From contig PFTR01000041.1 in assembly GCA_002789675.1 (NCBI GenBank), positions 1 to 36,920 on the forward strand: 36,920 nt of DNA, written 5' to 3'. Positions within the stretch are counted from its first letter, which is position 1. Each line of letters opens with the position of its first letter. The notes under the pieces are model-generated. The model was not told where the DNA came from. It saw nothing but the letters and a program-made list of their open reading frames with translations, and did no database searches. The DNA comes from Alphaproteobacteria bacterium CG_4_9_14_3_um_filter_47_13 (GTDB lineage Bacteria > Pseudomonadota > Alphaproteobacteria > Micavibrionales > Micavibrionaceae). Shown in pieces: positions 14,320 through 22,339 of the stretch. Made by a program: the position numbers and the translations under genes.

Positions 14320-16035
14320 TCAGGAGTGCAGGTAACGCTGCTCCAGATGCCTGAGCAAAGAGGCTGTTCCGAGATTTGCTCCTGTGGCCTGTTTGACAAG
14401 ATCAGAAAAACACAGCAAGCGCCCTTTGGAGTGGATATTTGTTCCAAGCCATTCTTTAACGGGTGTAAAGTTTCCACTGGCAATCAGATCTTTGATATCG
14501 GGAATATCCTTGTTTATTTTCTCAAAAAGCTGTGCTGCCAGCATATGCCCGACCGTATAAGACGGAAAATAACCGAATTTTCCGGTAAACCAGTGGACAT
14601 CCTGCAAGCAGCCATCCGTCATCCCTTCAGGCTGAATGCCGAGTTTATCCTGTAATTTGGCATTCCAGGCTTCAGGTAGATCGGCAGGTTTAAGTTTTCC
14701 TTCGATCAAATCGCGTTCCAGTTCGAAACGATGCTGCATGTGGAAGAAATAAGTGACTTCGTCTGCCCGTTTACGGAGAACAGAAGGCCGAACCCGCGTT
14801 TTGATTTTATAGAGGTTCTCTGCACTTAAAACCGGATTATGCATCCCGTGAAATAGTCCTTCAACACGCGGTGATAAAAAGTCGAAAAAAGGACGGGTAC
14901 GACCAATAATCATTTCAACCAGCAAGGCCTGGGATTCATGTACGCCGGCTCCCATATCCTGCGCGACCGGCTGATAACGCCATGTGCGGCGGGGAAGTCC
15001 CTGAATATAAATACCGTGGCCGCCTTCATGCAAAACCGACTTCATTGAATCCATAAAATCATTGATATCAACGTTTTTAATAACAAGCCTTGTATCATCG
15101 GGCGTGCCACCTTCAACCGGATTATGACCGGTTTCATAAAGACCGCCGCGCTGGAAATCAAAACCGATTGCCCCGAGCAGCGCATGATTCAGCCACATTT
15201 GCGCCTTGGCTGGATAAAAGCTTCTGATTGGCAAAAAAGCGTCTTCTTTCGCCTGTTTTTCCATGATTTTTGGCAGGATTTTCGTCAGTTTTTTATTGAT
15301 TGTGTCGAACCAGTCCTCAACTTCAAGCATGGTAATTCCGGGCATATATTCGCTCAGTAATGCCTGATAAGCTGAGTTACTGCCATTGGCGCGGCAACGT
15401 GCTTCAGCGATCTGGCGGTTCATGTCAACCATCTCGACCAGAAATTCCCGTGCCGCCGGCCAGTCATTTCCTGCCAGCGCATCACGATGCCGCCGCCGTC
15501 CTTCATAAGAAAGCCGCGCCCGTTTTTCCATGAGATCACAACTCACCGGACTTTGCCGACAGTGCATTTCATCCATTTCACGTAAATTCGCAAGATCCCA
15601 TTCATCCCAGTCTTCAGGATGGTTTCCGGCATGTGTCTTTGTCCGCTCCAGAAGACGCTCTATATCTGGCGCCGTCAGATCTTCATGCATCCGGCGATGG
15701 AGAAAACCGATCTGTCCCAGTCTGGTTTTCCACGCGCCTTCAGGCATTGCCGTTAGAAAATCACGGCCTAATGTTTCGGCAATGGCTCCCATCCGCCCGA
15801 TATCGCGAAACCTCAGCTTTAACTGCATATAGGATTCGGAAGGATGCTCCTCATACTGCCGGACAATAGTCGGGCTGTTTGTGACAGGGGGGGGTTCTTT
15901 CTGTTTGTCATTTTTACCCGTAGAAATATCGGGACTTTTTTTCCGGATAACAAACTTTTTCCGCATATGGATCAGTGCGGAGATAGCAAAATATTTTTTA
16001 AAAAACTGCCGGAAAAATAATAAAATTCTCATCAT
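14320..16035 (-). CDS. M32-family metallocarboxypeptidase (carboxypeptidase Taq type)
   Basis: Zinc carboxypeptidase releasing C-terminal residues, cytosolic in known members. 571 aa as an open frame, about 70 longer than typical M32 enzymes (about 500). Zinc site HEGGH (336-340) with the third ligand in GVHESQALLVE (E367 region), plus the M32 substrate-binding signatures DTRLVIKNVDINDFM and CLQDVHWFTGKFGYFPSYT. The first 65-70 residues are hydrophobic, then lysine/proline rich, and lack family similarity, so the real start may be internal (Met at 15966 or 15831); no start has a convincing ribosome-binding site. The usual WDQ near the N-terminus is not obvious (ETLGRDFLTAMPEG stands in its place). 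Lies downstream of uvrD on the same strand, 58 bp away, and may be co-transcribed. Confidence 0.88.
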   Translation of the reverse strand: MMRILLFFRQFFKKYFAISALIHMRKKFVIRKKSPDISTGKNDKQKEPPPVTNSPTIVRQYEEHPSESYMQLKLRFRDIGRMGAIAETLGRDFLTAMPEGAWKTRLGQIGFLHRRMHEDLTAPDIERLLERTKTHAGNHPEDWDEWDLANLREMDEMHCRQSPVSCDLMEKRARLSYEGRRRHRDALAGNDWPAAREFLVEMVDMNRQIAEARCRANGSNSAYQALLSEYMPGITMLEVEDWFDTINKKLTKILPKIMEKQAKEDAFLPIRSFYPAKAQMWLNHALLGAIGFDFQRGGLYETGHNPVEGGTPDDTRLVIKNVDINDFMDSMKSVLHEGGHGIYIQGLPRRTWRYQPVAQDMGAGVHESQALLVEMIIGRTRPFFDFLSPRVEGLFHGMHNPVLSAENLYKIKTRVRPSVLRKRADEVTYFFHMQHRFELERDLIEGKLKPADLPEAWNAKLQDKLGIQPEGMTDGCLQDVHWFTGKFGYFPSYTVGHMLAAQLFEKINKDIPDIKDLIASGNFTPVKEWLGTNIHSKGRLLCFSDLVKQATGANLGTASLLRHLEQRYLHS

Positions 16036-16093
16036 TAATATTTATCATATTATAAACAGTTATCCCAGAGCCTTTCGAAAGGAACGCGCCTTT

Positions 16094-18310
16094 CTATTCC
16101 GGAAGTTTCTCCACGAAACTATCCATAACCCGTTTATGGCCGCCACGATCAAAAGCAATATCGAGTTTGTGCCCGTCAATATTGACAATGGTTCCTTCCC
16201 CGAATTTATCATGGAAAACACGGTCGCTACGTGAGAAAACAAGCCCATCTTCGTTCATAACTTTACGGTCGGCACTCTGGCGCGGCGCGGCGGCGCGAAC
16301 ACCTGAAGAATCCCAGTGTGATGAACGTCCCTGATACAATCCTGTATCAGCCTGCATTGTAATGTGGTCTTTGGCAAGCTCGTCAATAAAACGTGATGGC
16401 ACGGCATTGATCCAGTTGCCATACATACGGCGGCTTCCGGCAAAAGAAATAAAGGCCTGTTTTCGCGCCCTTGTCAGACCGACATAGGCAAGCCGTCTTT
16501 CTTCCTCAAGACCGCTGATTCCGTTTTCATCCATCGTGCGCTGTGATGGAAATAAGCCTTCTTCCCAGCCGGGCAGAAAAACAGCATCAAATTCCAGTCC
16601 CTTGGAACCATGAAGGGTCATGATACTGATGGCCGCACTTCCTTCACTGCCGCGTGCTTCCATGACCAGTGCAATATGCTCGAGAAAAGATTGTATGGTT
16701 TCAAATTCTTCCATGCTTGCTGCAAACTCTTTTAAGTTTTCAATCCGTCCCGGCGCATCGGCATCCTTGTTGGACTGCCACATTGCCAGATAACCGGATT
16801 CTTCAAGAATTTGCGTTGCCAGTTCGCTATGTTTCATGGTTCCGGGCAAAGAGCGCCAGCGGATAAAATCATCCAGAAGCTTCATCAGGGTTGTTTTCAC
16901 TTTAGGTTTTAATTCATCGGTCTGCGTCAGATCCATAATGGCATCATGCAGGCAGATTCCCTTGCTGCGGCCATAGGCATAAAGGGTCTGTATTGTAGCA
17001 TTGCCAAGGCCGCGTTTGGGAACATTGATAATCCGTTCCAGAGCCAGATCATCGGACGGTTGCACCATAACGCGCAAATAGGCCAGTGCATCGCGAATCT
17101 CCATGCGCTCGTAAAAACGGGGGCCGCCGATGACTTTATAATGGAGTCCAAGCTGGATAAAACGCTCCTCGAACTCACGGGTCTGGAAGCCGGCGCGGAC
17201 AAGAACCGCGATTTGATCAAGATGCCAGCCTTTATGCTGGAGCTGCTCGATTTCCTCGCCAACCCACCGCGCTTCGGCCTCGCCATCCCATAAACCCCGG
17301 ATGATTATTTTTTCGCCGTTTTCACCGCTGGTAAATAGATTTTTACCCAGCCGGCCTTCATTCTGGGCAATGACACTATTGGCGGCTGCCAGAATATGAC
17401 CGGTGGAACGGTAATTTTGTTCCAGCCGGATAATTCTGGCACCGGGAAAGTCATTTTCAAAACGCAGAATATTGCCGACTTCCGCACCGCGCCAGCCATA
17501 GATTGATTGGTCATCATCGCCCACGCAGCAGATATTATGCTGTCCCTGCCCGTTTTTTTTCTGTGCCAGCAGTCGCAGCCATAAATATTGCGCGACATTG
17601 GTATCCTGATATTCATCCACCAGCAGATATTTGAAGCGGCGGTGATAGTCTTCAAGAACAGTCTGGTGCGCCGGATTCTTGAATATTGTAATCATATGAA
17701 GCAGCAGATCGCCAAAATCACAGGCATTGAGAGTTTTAAGCCGCTGCTGGTACAGACTATAGAGCCAGACGAGTCTCCCTTCTGCCGCTTCGCCGCCTTC
17801 CTTATTTTCCAGATCCGAGGGTAACCGCGCCCTGTCTTTCCAGCGATCAATGATAGAAATCATCGCTTTGGGTGCCCATTTTTTGGAATCGATATTTTCA
17901 GCTTCCATGATCTGCTTGAAAAGCCGCACCTGGTCATCGGGATCAAGAATGGTAAAACCGGATTGTAAACCGACAAGCGCCGCATGTTGTCGCAGCATGC
18001 GCGCCGCGAGTGCATGAAACGTGCCGAGCCACCAGCCTTCTACCGCAACACCACCCAAAAGCTGGCTGACACGCTCCTTCATTTCCTGCGCGGCCTTGTT
18101 TGTAAAAGTGACGGCCAGAATCTGGCCTGGAAACGCATGATTCGTATTGATGATATGGGCAAGCCGCGTGGTCAGGGCGCGGGTTTTTCCGGTGCCTGCA
18201 CCGGCCAGCACCAGCACCGGCCCGTCAAGGGTCTGGACAGCTTCGCGTTGCGCCGGATTAAGACCTTCCATATAAGGCATTTGTGATTCTATTGTTTTTG
18301 CTGTCTGCAT
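16094..18310 (-). CDS. uvrD: UvrD/PcrA-type superfamily 1 DNA helicase
   Basis: ATP-driven 3'-5' helicase of nucleotide-excision and mismatch repair, also removing RecA filaments and stalled polymerase. 738 aa, normal length. Motifs in order: Q-motif LNPAQREAV; Walker A AGAGTGKT (about 36-43); Ia TFTNKAAQEMKERV; Walker B LLVDEYQDTN; III GDDDQSIYGWRGAE; IV RLEQNYRST; V MTLHGSKGLEFDAVFLPGWE; VI EERRLAYVGLTRAR. The C-terminus has the Tudor-like domain (RVFHDKFGEGTIVNIDGHKL onward) used by PcrA/UvrD to contact RNA polymerase. The start could also be the Met at 18280; the upstream site is weak. Divergent from mutM. Confidence 0.94.
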   Translation of the reverse strand: MQTAKTIESQMPYMEGLNPAQREAVQTLDGPVLVLAGAGTGKTRALTTRLAHIINTNHAFPGQILAVTFTNKAAQEMKERVSQLLGGVAVEGWWLGTFHALAARMLRQHAALVGLQSGFTILDPDDQVRLFKQIMEAENIDSKKWAPKAMISIIDRWKDRARLPSDLENKEGGEAAEGRLVWLYSLYQQRLKTLNACDFGDLLLHMITIFKNPAHQTVLEDYHRRFKYLLVDEYQDTNVAQYLWLRLLAQKKNGQGQHNICCVGDDDQSIYGWRGAEVGNILRFENDFPGARIIRLEQNYRSTGHILAAANSVIAQNEGRLGKNLFTSGENGEKIIIRGLWDGEAEARWVGEEIEQLQHKGWHLDQIAVLVRAGFQTREFEERFIQLGLHYKVIGGPRFYERMEIRDALAYLRVMVQPSDDLALERIINVPKRGLGNATIQTLYAYGRSKGICLHDAIMDLTQTDELKPKVKTTLMKLLDDFIRWRSLPGTMKHSELATQILEESGYLAMWQSNKDADAPGRIENLKEFAASMEEFETIQSFLEHIALVMEARGSEGSAAISIMTLHGSKGLEFDAVFLPGWEEGLFPSQRTMDENGISGLEEERRLAYVGLTRARKQAFISFAGSRRMYGNWINAVPSRFIDELAKDHITMQADTGLYQGRSSHWDSSGVRAAAPRQSADRKVMNEDGLVFSRSDRVFHDKFGEGTIVNIDGHKLDIAFDRGGHKRVMDSFVEKLPE

Positions 18311-18416
18311 TCTTCATCAATACAGGTTGAGTCACTCAAAAAGCAAGGGTTGCCTTGTATTCCATCACAGAAAAATATAACTATATTTCTGTTATTAAAA
18401 GCGCAGAGGACATTAA
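18311..18416. promoter_or_regulatory. Divergent promoter region uvrD / mutM
   Basis: 106 bp between two DNA-repair genes. It contains a small inverted repeat TTGAG-TCA-CTCAA (18327-18339) and an AT-rich imperfect inverted repeat beginning CAGAAAAATATA and ending TATATTTCTG (18368-18391). No spacing gives a convincing -35/-10 pair. No LexA-like sequence of the alphaproteobacterial GTTC-N7-GTTC form is present. Confidence 0.3.
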
Positions 18417-19259
18417 ATGCCGGAGCTACCGGAAGTCGAAACAGTTTGTCAGGGGATGGCGTGTGTTCTTGAAGGGCGCACTATTATGGAGGTTGTGCTG
18501 CGCCGGGAAAATCTTCGCGCCGCATTTCCTGTCACTTTAAAAGAGACACTTGAAAACCAGACGGTGACGCATATTAAGCGCCGTGCAAAATATATTCTGC
18601 TTTATACAACGGATCATCACATTATGATTGTCCATCTCGGGATGTCGGGGAAAATTTTATTGATTCCGCCAGCACAAAATTATGACGTGCAAAAGCATGA
18701 CCATCTGATTCTTTCCTTTGAGGATGGCGGAAAAATGATTTTAAATGATGCCCGGCGTTTTGGGATGGTGATGCTTGCAAATGAAAGTGATATTGAAACG
18801 CATAAGGCATTAAAGCTTCTGGGGCCGGAGCCTTTGGGAAATCATTTTTCCGCACAGTCTTTATATGAGTCGCTTCGTAATAAAAAAACAACCATCAAGG
18901 CCGCTTTGATGGATCAGCGTCTGGTGGCCGGTCTTGGCAATATATATGTATGCGAATCACTTTTTTATGCAGGTATTCACCCGCAGAGGCGAGGGGATAC
19001 AGTGACTGAAACCGAATCGGAAAAACTGGTGCAGGCGATTCGTGATGTTCTTGGTAAGGCGATTGCTGTCGGCGGCAGTACATTAAAAGATTACCGCCAT
19101 GCTGACGGGTCTCTGGGATATTTTCAGCATCAATTTGCCGTTTATAATAAGGAGGGCAAGACTTGTCCCCGTTGCAGCAATGTTATAGATCAGTGTACGA
19201 TTCAGAGAATAGTACAAAATGGGCGCTCAACCTTTTATTGCGCCCGGACACAGGAATGA
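18417..19259 (+). CDS. mutM: Formamidopyrimidine-DNA glycosylase (Fpg)
   Basis: Bifunctional glycosylase/AP lyase that removes 8-oxoguanine and formamidopyrimidines. 280 aa. The catalytic N-terminus MPELPEVETV carries Pro2 and Glu3 (Schiff-base nucleophile and acid); KRRAKYI includes the conserved Lys58; the H2TH region contains LVAGLGNIYVCE with Asn173. The C-terminal zinc finger is unusual: CPRC (C250, C253) is followed by a longer loop with an extra Cys260, and the last pair reads CARTQE, so Thr278 stands where the fourth zinc cysteine is expected. Cys260 could substitute. The next gene starts 3 bp after the stop, so they form an operon. Start chosen because Pro2 must follow Met. Confidence 0.94.
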   Translation: MPELPEVETVCQGMACVLEGRTIMEVVLRRENLRAAFPVTLKETLENQTVTHIKRRAKYILLYTTDHHIMIVHLGMSGKILLIPPAQNYDVQKHDHLILSFEDGGKMILNDARRFGMVMLANESDIETHKALKLLGPEPLGNHFSAQSLYESLRNKKTTIKAALMDQRLVAGLGNIYVCESLFYAGIHPQRRGDTVTETESEKLVQAIRDVLGKAIAVGGSTLKDYRHADGSLGYFQHQFAVYNKEGKTCPRCSNVIDQCTIQRIVQNGRSTFYCARTQE

Positions 19260-19262
19260 TAA

Positions 19263-19664
19263 ATGAATTATTTTAAAAGGGGAATCGGGATTCTAATGAT
19301 AAGTGTGGCTCTTATAATGATGCCAAAGCTGTCTTTTGCCGAAAATGGAAGCGCTTATAAAGTGCAGGAACAGCAGTTCTTTGAATCACTGGATGTTCCG
19401 TTGATGCCCGGATTATATGAAATTCCAGAGGAAACAATTGTTTTTGATAAGCCGGATGGCCGAATCATTGAATCGCAGGCGGCCTCAGATCATCTGGGCA
19501 GTGTTCAAATCAGAGAATTTTATGAAAATTCTTTACCCCAGATGGGCTGGATCCGGGTGTCTCCCGAATCATTTGTAAGACAGGAAGAAATTCTGACCAT
19601 GGAGATCCGGGAACAGGGCGCTTATCATATCGTTCGTTTTCTGGTTTCTCCCCGTGAAAATTGA
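19263..19664 (+). CDS. Exported protein of unknown function between mutM and rpsT
   Basis: 133 aa. Signal peptide with hydrophobic core (GIGILMISVALIMMP) and a KLSFA cleavage site near residue 26. The mature part reads like a small alpha/beta domain: VPLMPGLYEIPEETIVFDKP, GRIIESQA, then VQIREFYENSLPQMGW, FVRQEEILTMEI and YHIVRFLVSP. I recall similar exported proteins (a 'P-x-MPGL-E-x-P... FDKPxGRI... FYxxxLPQxGW' pattern) encoded near mutM/rpsT in Rhodospirillales-type genomes, but cannot name a family or verify this. ATG 19263 follows the mutM stop by 3 bp, so translation is probably coupled; the upstream mutM end provides no clear ribosome-binding site. No function proposed. Confidence 0.8.
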   Translation: MNYFKRGIGILMISVALIMMPKLSFAENGSAYKVQEQQFFESLDVPLMPGLYEIPEETIVFDKPDGRIIESQAASDHLGSVQIREFYENSLPQMGWIRVSPESFVRQEEILTMEIREQGAYHIVRFLVSPREN

Positions 19665-19709
19665 TTCCGGTAAAAACACTTAAAATAGAAGGATTTGTAT
19701 AGTTTTACT

Positions 19710-19739
19710 TGACAGCAAGGGGCGCTTACAGGTAGAAAG
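19710..19739 (+). promoter_or_regulatory. Candidate promoter of rpsT
   Basis: A perfect TTGACA (19710-19715) and TAGAAA (19734-19739, 4 of 6) with an 18-bp spacer, in the 168-bp gap before rpsT. It would give a leader of about 85-90 nt. A strong promoter separate from mutM is expected for a ribosomal protein. Confidence 0.5.
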
Positions 19740-19832
19740 ACCGATCTTTACAAGAAAGAAAACTTTAAATCATCAATAGATGGTGGTTTTCAAAAGTGAA
19801 AATGGATTTATTTCAAAAAGGTACAGGAAAAC

Positions 19833-20102
19833 ATGGCTAATCACGCTTCCGCAAAGAAAAGAATTCGTCGCAATGCGACACGTGCTGAGATTAATGGGGC
19901 TCGTCGTGGCCGTATCAGAACGTTTGTAAAAAAAGTCGAGCTTGCTTTGGCTGCGGGTGATGCCAAACTGGCGGGCGAGGCACTACATGCGGCGCAACCG
20001 GAATTGGCGCGCAGTGTTTCCAAGGGAATTATGCATAAAAATACAATGGCGCGGAAATTATCCCGCCTGTCTGCCCGGGTGAAAGCGTTGAAAAACTCTT
20101 AA
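19833..20102 (+). CDS. rpsT: 30S ribosomal protein S20
   Basis: Small-subunit primary binding protein contacting 16S rRNA helices 9 and 44. 89 aa, the usual length. It starts [19 protein letters not shown], typical of S20, and shows the helical-bundle pattern throughout, with [20 protein letters not shown] at the end. AGG-type ribosome-binding site a few bases before the ATG. It is preceded by a perfect -35 element and followed, after a 530-bp gap, by dnaA on the same strand. The rpsT-dnaA neighbourhood is common in alphaproteobacteria. Confidence 0.97.
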   Translation: MANHASAKKRIRRNATRAEINGARRGRIRTFVKKVELALAAGDAKLAGEALHAAQPELARSVSKGIMHKNTMARKLSRLSARVKALKNS

Positions 20103-20632
20103 GTCCTGTTCGGCGATTTAAAATCGCATTTGATCAAGCTTATAATTATTTTTTTAAATCCGGAGGTGCTGTTTTCCGGATTTAAAACCATGTCAAAAAA
20201 ATGAAAATTTATAAAAATTTCTTTTTGTATGTTCTCTATTTGATCTCATTGCAATCATCAAAAAAACATTTTACTGTCTGTTTTATCGGCTGGGGGGACA
20301 GATTTTTTATCTCTTTCGCAGTCTAAAAGGCAAACCTTTTGAAGTAGTCCAGATCTGGTTATTTCGAGGATCGTCCAGACCCTTACAATAGAACAAGGGA
20401 AAGAACGCCAGTAGCCTTGACGATAAAGTACGGGGGTCGCACTGAAAGAATAAAAGCATTTTATATGCTGTTTTCAGGTGTAACTTTTAATGAAATTAAG
20501 CTGATTTAAAAGTTTTTAAAGGCAGATGTTGACGCATTTGTCAAAGGGGTCTTTTTGTCTTTTATGAAGAGACAATGTAAATTGGTTTTGTTTTGAAAAT
20601 AACAAATTTAAAAATGTGGGAGTGGAACACAG
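20103..20632 (+). promoter_or_regulatory. Long dnaA leader / rpsT-dnaA gap
   Basis: 530 bp without a gene. Inverted repeats: GCGAT-TTAAA-ATCGC (about 20113-20127); AAATCCGGA with TCCGGATTT (about 20156-20183, 9 bp, 10-nt loop, no T tract); TCTGT/ACAGA followed by six T (about 20278-20307), a weak terminator-like form with a long loop; AAAAGG-CAAA-CCTTTT (20325-20340); and TTGAC-GCATTT-GTCAA (about 20529-20544), whose left arm also resembles a -35. I saw no TTATCCACA-type DnaA box or AT-rich 13-mer array, so I do not call an origin here. The structure suggests a regulated dnaA leader, but that is inference. Confidence 0.4.
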
Positions 20633-22063
20633 ATGACTGAAATTGTTGGGGAAGGCTATGCTGCCGCCATGCGAAAAGAAACAGTAAAAGGCGAATCGTT
20701 TGCGCCAAGCAAAGAGATTTTACTGCTTTGGAAAAAAGTTCATGGTGAGATGCGCGGCGAGTTCGGAGAGGCTGTTTTCCGCAGCTGGCTTAAGCCTTTG
20801 GCACTGCAAGCCTGTTATCATGGTACGCTGGAAGTTTCTGTTCCGACACGTTTTATGCGCGACTGGATTCAAACGCATTATGCAGGACGTATTCTTGAAA
20901 TGTGTGCGGAAAAAGACTCCGAAATAAAACGCTTTGAAATTGTTGTTGTTCAAAATGGCATTATGGCCGATGAGGAAACAATAGAAGCGGATAAAAGACT
21001 CAAAGCCAATGAAAACAAAAAAGAAGAGGATCCCTATAATCTTTCTTCGCCTTTTGATCCCCGTTTTACATTTGAAAATTTTGTTGTTGGCAAATCCAAT
21101 GCGTTGGCACATGCGGCGGCGCGTCGTGTTGTTGAAAGCCAGAATGTTCCGTTTAATCCGCTGTTTTTGTATGGGGGTGTTGGTCTGGGGAAAACCCATC
21201 TGATGCATGCCATTGGCTGGGCGATGAAGTCGCAGGGTGCAGGACGCCGTGTGATGTATATGTCTGCTGAAAAATTCATGTACCAGTTTGTCAAGGCACT
21301 GCGCTCAAAGGATACGATGAATTTCAAGGATACATTCCGTTCGGTTGACGTTTTGATGATTGATGATATCCAGTTTATCAGCGGAAAAGAATCAACGCAG
21401 GAAGAGTTCTTCCATACATTCAATGCACTGGTAGACCAGAATAAGCAGATTGTTATTTCTGCGGACAAGCTTCCTTCTGATCTGCTCGGGCTGGAAGAGC
21501 GTCTTCGTTCGCGTCTGGCATGGGGACTGGTGGCCGATATTCATCCGAGTACCTATGATCTGCGCCTTGGTATTATGCAGTCTAAACGCGAACAGCTTCA
21601 GGCCAATATTCCGGATGCGGTTCTCGAGTTTCTGGCATTAAAGGTCACATCGAATATTCGCGAGCTTGAAGGAGCCTTGAACCGGATTGTTGCCCATGCC
21701 GATGTTTCGAAACAGGATATTACGCTGGAAACAACGCAGGAAGTTCTTGTGGATTTGTTAAGAGCCCATGACCGCCGGATCACGATTGACGAAATCCAGC
21801 GCAAAGTTGCAGAGCATTATAATATCCGTATGACCGACATGCATTCGGCGCGCCGGGCACGGAATGTTGCCCGTCCCCGTCAGGTTGCCATGTATCTCGC
21901 CAAGCAGTTGACGGCACGATCTTTGCCGGAAATTGGCCGCAAATTTGGAGGGCGTGACCATACAACGGTGATGCATGCTGTGCGCAAGATCGAGGAGCTG
22001 ATGGTTGAAGATGCCCAGATTGCACAGGATGTTGAAATCGTCCGTCGGGCACTCACAGGCTGA
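20633..22063 (+). CDS. dnaA: Chromosomal replication initiator protein DnaA
   Basis: AAA+ ATPase that binds DnaA boxes, melts the origin and loads DnaB. 476 aa. Domain I (about 28-105) has WLKPLALQ and VPTRFMRDWIQTHYAGRI; domain II is a short charged linker (about 108-140). Domain III: FENFVVGKSNALAHAAA, Walker A GGVGLGKTHL (181-190), Walker B VLMIDDIQF (about 241-249) and an arginine-finger region EERLRSRLAWGL. Domain IV: ARRARNVARPRQVAMYLAKQ and the box-recognition signature GGRDHTTVMHAVRKIEEL (from 439). The first about 20 residues are not conserved, so a start at the inner Met (residue 13) is possible. A GGGAGTGGAA purine tract sits before ATG 20633. Strong terminator follows. Confidence 0.97.
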   Translation: MTEIVGEGYAAAMRKETVKGESFAPSKEILLLWKKVHGEMRGEFGEAVFRSWLKPLALQACYHGTLEVSVPTRFMRDWIQTHYAGRILEMCAEKDSEIKRFEIVVVQNGIMADEETIEADKRLKANENKKEEDPYNLSSPFDPRFTFENFVVGKSNALAHAAARRVVESQNVPFNPLFLYGGVGLGKTHLMHAIGWAMKSQGAGRRVMYMSAEKFMYQFVKALRSKDTMNFKDTFRSVDVLMIDDIQFISGKESTQEEFFHTFNALVDQNKQIVISADKLPSDLLGLEERLRSRLAWGLVADIHPSTYDLRLGIMQSKREQLQANIPDAVLEFLALKVTSNIRELEGALNRIVAHADVSKQDITLETTQEVLVDLLRAHDRRITIDEIQRKVAEHYNIRMTDMHSARRARNVARPRQVAMYLAKQLTARSLPEIGRKFGGRDHTTVMHAVRKIEELMVEDAQIAQDVEIVRRALTG

Positions 22064-22084
22064 TTCTTGTTCTGATCATTTTAA

Positions 22085-22132
22085 TATAAACACAAAATGC
22101 GCAGAGGAATCTCAGCGCATTTTGTGTTTATA
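22085..22132 (+). terminator. Long hairpin terminator after dnaA
   Basis: A perfect 18-bp inverted repeat (22085-22102 with 22115-22132, core ACACAAAATGCGC/GCGCATTTTGTGT), extendable across one mismatch by GAG/CTC to a GAAT loop. The right arm contains TTTT and TTT runs; by symmetry it could terminate transcripts on both strands. Confidence 0.75.
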
Positions 22133-22215
22133 CAATCTGAAAAAAACAAGTATCATATATTTATTTTTTAATGAGAGCTTTTGTATTCTTTTTCAAGCTT
22201 TAAATTTTAATTGGG

Positions 22216-22326
22216 ATGGCAATAGAGAGAAAAATTGCGGTGCTGGAACAATGCATGTTAGAAGCTATCCGTGAAGCCAGGGCACAAAGCCGGCAACCCT
22301 TTGCAAACAATAACGCACTGAAATAA
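22216..22326 (+). CDS. Possible 36-aa small protein
   Basis: An open frame too short for most gene finders: ATG 22216, TAA 22324-22326. The translation MAIERKIAVLEQCMLEAIRE continues ARAQSRQPFANNNALK. Residues 3-26 would form an amphipathic, possibly coiled-coil helix with alternating charged and aliphatic residues, more protein-like than random sequence. There is no strong ribosome-binding site (AATTGGG only), and the frame lies between the dnaA terminator and two hairpins, so part of an RNA gene is an equal alternative. No family recognised. Confidence 0.35.
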   Translation: MAIERKIAVLEQCMLEAIREARAQSRQPFANNNALK

Positions 22327-22339
22327 TACCGAAAAATAA

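Noticed and set aside
20103-20632. Chromosome origin next to dnaA
   Set aside because: No TTATCCACA-like boxes and no AT-rich repeat array found on either strand by eye; in alphaproteobacteria oriC often lies elsewhere.
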